DNA of 9,731 nucleotides from the NCBI GenBank assembly GCA_002690875.1, contig NZGH01000046.1, positions 1-9,731 of the forward strand, given 5' to 3'. Positions 6,758 through 9,731 of this stretch are shown one piece after another. The notes under the pieces were generated by a model. That model saw nothing but the letters and a program-made list of their open reading frames with translations. It did not search any database and had not been told where the DNA came from. A program made the translations under genes and the position numbers. Positions within the stretch are counted from its first letter, which is position 1, and every line of letters begins with the position of its first letter. This DNA is from Rickettsiales bacterium. Its GTDB lineage: Bacteria > Pseudomonadota > Alphaproteobacteria > TMED127.

Positions 6758-7549
6758 TTGTTTTCTAGAATATTTGCATTATTGATTAGGTATAAAAATA
6801 TTTCGTTTGGTTCATTTCCCAGATTAATAAGTATTTTTTACTGGCCGTCTGTTCAAATTTTGTTTTGGGGTTTTTTTACAAATTTTTTAATTTCAAATGA
6901 TTCCGATAATGGATTAGGAGTTATTAATATAATTTTATCAGCGGTTGTACTCTGGGATGTTTTATTTAGGGGACAATTAGGTCTTACGATGTCTTTTCTT
7001 GAAGAAATATGGTCAAGAAATCTAACAAACCTTTTTATCTCGCCTATAAGAGAATTTGAGTTAGTAATTAGTTTAATTTTTATTAGTTTTATAAGAACGA
7101 TTATTGGTCTTACTCCAGCAGTATTTATTGCTAATTATTTTTTTGATTTCCATTTATTTGAGCTAGGATTTTTTTTAATTTTCTTTTTTTTTAATTTAAT
7201 TGTTGTTGGCTGGTCAATTGGTTTTCTAGTTTCATCATTAGTTCTTAGATATGGTCATGCTTTTGAAGAATTGGCGTGGGCAATAATATTCATTTTATTA
7301 CCATTTTCATGTGTTTATTATCCATTGGATTCTTTACCATCGTTAATGCAAAAAATTTCTTTAATGTTTCCTCCTTCTCATATTTTTGAATCAATGAGAG
7401 AGATTTTAATTAATGGTGTAATTCGATACGATCTTCTAAAAAATATTATTATCCTTAATGTAATTTATTTGATGGGATCAATCATATTTTTTATAAAAAT
7501 TATTTCTATTTCAAGAAATAAGGGATTGTTAATCAATCAAGGCGAATAA
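6758..7549 (+). CDS. ABC-2 type exporter, permease subunit
   Basis: This integral membrane protein of about 263 residues has six probable transmembrane segments, near 24-45, 55-72, 102-128, 134-161, 172-190 and 229-250. The layout, the amphipathic N-terminal stretch (RIFALLIRYKNI) and the LPFSCVYYPLDSLP motif (181-194) followed by PPSHIFESMREIL (205-217) are those of ABC-2 family permeases (PF01061 type). It presumably dimerises and pairs with the ATPase encoded just upstream. The start is taken as TTG at 6758, directly after the ATPase stop, with GAGGG at 6749-6753 as a close Shine-Dalgarno-like site. No ATG occurs before residue 78 in this frame, and a start there would delete the first two membrane segments. 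Its stop is one base from the stop of the converging glycosyltransferase gene. The exported substrate is unknown. Confidence 0.87.
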   Translation: MFSRIFALLIRYKNISFGSFPRLISIFYWPSVQILFWGFFTNFLISNDSDNGLGVINIILSAVVLWDVLFRGQLGLTMSFLEEIWSRNLTNLFISPIREFELVISLIFISFIRTIIGLTPAVFIANYFFDFHLFELGFFLIFFFFNLIVVGWSIGFLVSSLVLRYGHAFEELAWAIIFILLPFSCVYYPLDSLPSLMQKISLMFPPSHIFESMREILINGVIRYDLLKNIIILNVIYLMGSIIFFIKIISISRNKGLLINQGE

Positions 7550-7550
7550 G

Positions 7551-8477
7551 CTAATCAATTTTGTATCTAATTGACTCTCCATTAAGATTTTCATAAAAAT
7601 ATAAACATGAACTCTTCAAAATTTCAGTAAAATTTTCATATCCAAAAAATAATTTTATTTTCAAAAAATTCATTTTATTAAGTAAGTTTTTCTTCTTTAA
7701 TCTTCTTCCCCATTTTTCAGCTCTTCCGAGTGCTTTCTTGCATGCAATTTTTTTTATATTTTTACTTATATTTTTATTTTTGGAAATAAAATAAAACAAG
7801 GCTGCATTATAATCATGAATTAATTGAATCTTGTTTCCTTCCATAATCCTATTATTATCATTTTTGGGTCCATAAGAGGTTATATTATCAATAAAACAAA
7901 AATTACCGAAAGTGCTTATACCAAGGACCAACGAAAAATCTTCAACAAAAATTTTTGTGTTACATCCACCAGATTTTTTTATAGCTTTATTACAATATAG
8001 ATTAGGTGATGTTCCAGAAAATGAAGATTTTACAGTATCAAGAAGAGGAAAGTCTATTCTTTTTAAATTTGACGTCTTGCTATTTTTGAATTTAATTTTT
8101 TTGAAGTCTTCCACTAATTCATATCTACTAAAAACACCGACAGATTTATTTTTAATTATTGTGTTAAGTAAAATATTGGTACAATCAGGGTGAAGAACGT
8201 CATCTCCTCCAACTAATTTCAAAAAATCGCCTGATGAAACATTTATTCCCTGTTGCGTAGCAACAGCTGGACCATAATTATTTTGATCGATAATTATTAC
8301 TTTTTTAAACTTTTTTGTAAATTTTTTTAAGTACTCAAGTGAGAGGTCAGTAGACCCATCATTTATAAAAATAAATTCTCGGTCAAACTCTCCTTTCTGA
8401 TTTTTAATAGAATCTATAACATCTTTTAAATATTTTTGCTTGTTGAAAACAGGACAAACGAAACTTACTTTTACCAT
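7551..8477 (-). CDS. Family 2 glycosyltransferase
   Basis: This 308-residue protein has a GT-A fold domain of family GT2 at its N-terminus: VSFVCPVFNKQKYL (4-17), FINDGSTD (37-44) for nucleotide-sugar binding, NNYGPAVATQQGI (66-78), and LVGGDDVLHPD (88-98) carrying the metal-binding DxD-like acidic pair D92-D93. VEDFSLVLG (178-186) is at the position of the catalytic-base ED motif. The last ~100 residues are Lys-rich and not recognised. No transmembrane segment is evident, so it is likely a soluble or peripheral cytoplasmic enzyme that adds a sugar to a surface glycan or lipid-linked acceptor. Donor and acceptor cannot be inferred. The ATG lies one base after the stop of the epimerase gene, so the two are probably cotranscribed and the epimerase may supply the donor sugar. 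Confidence 0.88.
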   Translation of the reverse strand: MVKVSFVCPVFNKQKYLKDVIDSIKNQKGEFDREFIFINDGSTDLSLEYLKKFTKKFKKVIIIDQNNYGPAVATQQGINVSSGDFLKLVGGDDVLHPDCTNILLNTIIKNKSVGVFSRYELVEDFKKIKFKNSKTSNLKRIDFPLLDTVKSSFSGTSPNLYCNKAIKKSGGCNTKIFVEDFSLVLGISTFGNFCFIDNITSYGPKNDNNRIMEGNKIQLIHDYNAALFYFISKNKNISKNIKKIACKKALGRAEKWGRRLKKKNLLNKMNFLKIKLFFGYENFTEILKSSCLYFYENLNGESIRYKID

Positions 8478-8478
8478 T

Positions 8479-9480
8479 TTAAAAAAGTTTATTTTTCCAA
8501 GTTTTGGGTGTTAGAGAGTTTACGATTTCTAAGTCTAGATGATATCTGAATTTTTTTACACCTTTATTTTTAATATAACTAATCATTTGAGACAAACCTT
8601 TGTCTAGCGTAGTTTTTGTTTTGTAGTTTAAAAGTTTTCTAGCTTTATCTGCTGAACATGTTGCTTCAAGAACTTCTTGGGGTCTTCCTTTAACATAATG
8701 TGGATTTAGATTAAATTTTAGTTGATTAGAGATTTTCTCAGCAAGTTCATTAATAGTTATGAATTCTTCATCGGGACCAATGTTAATTATTTCTCCAACA
8801 ACATTTTTACTAGTAGCCATTTTTTTTAAACAATAAAGATCATCATCTATATAAGAAAAACATCTTTTTTGATTTCCATCTCCATATATTATTGGTTGCC
8901 GATTTTGTAACATAAGGTTAATCATAATTGATGCTACATTTCTGTATGGGTCATCATACTTTTGTCTTGGACCGATAATATTATGAGGAACCGCTATTAC
9001 AAATTCAAGACCATGAACATTACATAAATTAGTTAAAATTTTTTCTGCTGCAACTTTTGCAATTCCATAAGGATCTTGCGGTATGGGATTATAACTTTCA
9101 AGAAAAGGTGTTTGATTTGTACCATAACGTGCCATTGATGAACAAAAAATTATTCTTTTAACTTTATTCTCAATAGCAGCACTGAAAAGAGAAACTGAGC
9201 CAGTAACAATATTTTGAGTAATTAGATGTGGTGAAAATACTGATAGTCCTTCATAAGCGGTTGCTGCAGCATGATAAACAACATCACATCCTTTAGTAAT
9301 TTTTAGCATTGAATTTCTAAAGCAACAGTCATATTGATAGAATTCAGCCTTTTCTGGAACATTATCAAGTTCACCACCGATTAAGCTATCACACCCGACA
9401 ACTTCATGCCCATCATTAATAAATTGATCTGCTAAGTGACTTCCAAGAAATCCGGCTATACCGCTTATAAAAATTTTCAT
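8479..9480 (-). CDS. NAD-dependent nucleotide-sugar epimerase/dehydratase (extended SDR)
   Basis: This 333-residue protein is an extended short-chain dehydrogenase/reductase of the GalE/WcaG type. The NAD-binding GIAGFLGSH (7-15) starts at residue 7, D31 (CDSL) is the acidic residue that favours NAD over NADP, and HAAATAYEG (70-78) forms the next nucleotide contact. The catalytic set is S115 (CSSMARYG) with Y138 and K142 (YGIAK). HNIIGPRQKYDDPYRNV (166-182) and the YGDGNQKRCFSYIDD segment (199-213) are typical sugar-nucleotide binding regions. UDP-galactose or UDP-glucuronate 4-epimerase-like chemistry is plausible but the exact sugar is unknown. The C-terminus carries a ~25-residue tail (from about 309, FRYHLDLEIVNSL) beyond the usual fold. 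The start is firm because the Rossmann strand begins at residue 2. The ATG is six bases from the tRNA-Asn CCA end. Confidence 0.88.
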   Translation of the reverse strand: MKIFISGIAGFLGSHLADQFINDGHEVVGCDSLIGGELDNVPEKAEFYQYDCCFRNSMLKITKGCDVVYHAAATAYEGLSVFSPHLITQNIVTGSVSLFSAAIENKVKRIIFCSSMARYGTNQTPFLESYNPIPQDPYGIAKVAAEKILTNLCNVHGLEFVIAVPHNIIGPRQKYDDPYRNVASIMINLMLQNRQPIIYGDGNQKRCFSYIDDDLYCLKKMATSKNVVGEIINIGPDEEFITINELAEKISNQLKFNLNPHYVKGRPQEVLEATCSADKARKLLNYKTKTTLDKGLSQMISYIKNKGVKKFRYHLDLEIVNSLTPKTWKNKLF

Positions 9481-9486
9481 AACTTT

Positions 9487-9562
9487 TGGCTCCGGCGACA
9501 GGACTCGAACCTGTGACCCAGCGATTAACAGTCGCTTGCTCTACCAACTGAGCTACGCCGGA
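9487..9562 (-). tRNA. tRNA-Asn (anticodon GTT)
   Basis: A 76-base cloverleaf including an encoded CCA. The acceptor stem TCCGGCG (9562-9556) pairs with CGCCGGA (9497-9491), with discriminator G at 9490. The D-arm has the GCTCAGTTGGTAGAGC pattern, the anticodon stem AGCGA/TCGCT encloses GTT at 9529-9527, and the T-arm contains GGTTCGAGTCC. The anticodon reads AAC/AAU, which is in heavy demand in this Asn-rich coding sequence. It lies 48 bases downstream of tRNA-Cys in the same orientation. Confidence 0.97.
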
Positions 9563-9610
9563 ATATGTCCTATAATAGTTAAAAAAATTAAATTGTAAAA
9601 ACATTTATTT

Positions 9611-9684
9611 TGGAGGTGCGGACCGGATTCGAACCGGTGTACTCGGCTTTGCAGGCCGGTGCGTAGCCTCTCCGCCACCGCACC
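9611..9684 (-). tRNA. tRNA-Cys (anticodon GCA)
   Basis: A 74-base cloverleaf including an encoded CCA. The acceptor stem GGTGCGG (9684-9678) pairs with CCGCACC (9621-9615), with discriminator T at 9614, which is U in RNA and is the usual identity base for cysteinyl-tRNA synthetase. The T-arm contains GGTTCGAATCC, and the anticodon GCA (9652-9650) sits in the loop CTGCAAA. It heads the minus-strand series tRNA-Cys, tRNA-Asn, epimerase, glycosyltransferase. Confidence 0.97.
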
Positions 9685-9699
9685 ATTATTGTTTAATCT

Positions 9700-9705
9700 A
9701 TTGTA
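9700..9705 (-). promoter_or_regulatory. Possible -10 element of the tRNA-Cys/tRNA-Asn transcript
   Basis: TACAAT (9705-9700, minus strand) lies 15 bases upstream of the mature tRNA-Cys 5' end, which would place the transcription start about eight bases before the tRNA. No good -35 hexamer is visible in the remaining A/T-rich sequence, and the window ends shortly after, so support is limited. Confidence 0.3.
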
Positions 9706-9731
9706 ATAACTATTAATACTAAATATATTAA

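Noticed and set aside
7555..7574. Inverted repeat TCAATT...AATTGA as a terminator
   Set aside because: Only six A/T pairs with an eight-base loop and no T tract placed correctly for either transcript; expected by chance at this base composition.
7912..8193. Plus-strand open frame of 93 codons
   Set aside because: Antisense to the glycosyltransferase, with no independent support.
9487..9562. tRNA-Asn as an integration site of a mobile element
   Set aside because: No integrase, no duplicated 3' tRNA segment and no abrupt composition change was found in the window.
9416..9604. A minus-strand open frame of 62 codons covering tRNA-Asn and the epimerase start
   Set aside because: It reads through the tRNA gene, giving the familiar spurious VAQLVEQ...GSSPVAGA-type peptide of tRNA translations, and overlaps the well-supported epimerase in another frame.

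Overview
The window is very AT-rich and extremely gene-dense. Genes mostly abut or overlap by a few bases, and coding sequence is full of A/T homopolymers and Lys/Asn/Ile/Phe codons. Together with an alphaproteobacterial-type NDUFS4-like complex I accessory subunit and a long-type alphaproteobacterial cysteine synthase, this points to a streamlined marine alphaproteobacterium, most likely SAR11/Pelagibacterales or a similar AT-rich lineage. That placement is an inference from sequence character and gene content.

Left and centre (1-5907, minus strand): eight co-oriented genes form one compact run. In transcription order they are a cysteine synthase family enzyme, a 3-mercaptopyruvate/thiosulfate sulfurtransferase, a cystathionine beta-lyase family PLP enzyme, the NDUFS4-like complex I subunit, an unrecognised 167-residue protein, an exported methyltransferase-like protein (COG4798 type), an MTA/SAH nucleosidase-like protein, and a radical SAM protein of the spore photoproduct lyase family that runs off the left edge. 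All junctions are overlaps or gaps of 0-1 base, so translational coupling and one transcript from the 5908-6037 promoter region are likely. The first three genes handle reduced sulfur and sulfur amino acids. The last two form a nucleoside/radical SAM pair that may belong to DNA photodamage repair.

Centre right (6038-7549, plus strand): a divergently transcribed ABC-2 type exporter, with the ATPase starting at GTG and the permease at TTG. The permease stop is one base from the stop of the converging glycosyltransferase.

Right (7551-9684, minus strand): tRNA-Cys(GCA), tRNA-Asn(GTT), an extended-SDR nucleotide-sugar epimerase/dehydratase and a family 2 glycosyltransferase, in transcription order. 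The epimerase ATG lies only six bases after the encoded CCA of tRNA-Asn, so the only visible Shine-Dalgarno-like sequence is inside the tRNA acceptor end. The sugar genes may make a surface glycan, possibly related to the ABC-2 exporter, but that link is only by proximity.

No stretch longer than about 130 bases lacks a gene. No CRISPR array, insertion sequence, rRNA or recognisable riboswitch was seen. Nothing here clearly amounts to an undescribed system; the best leads are the SPL/nucleosidase pair, the mixed sulfur-respiration operon with its unknown member, and the tRNA/mRNA junction.
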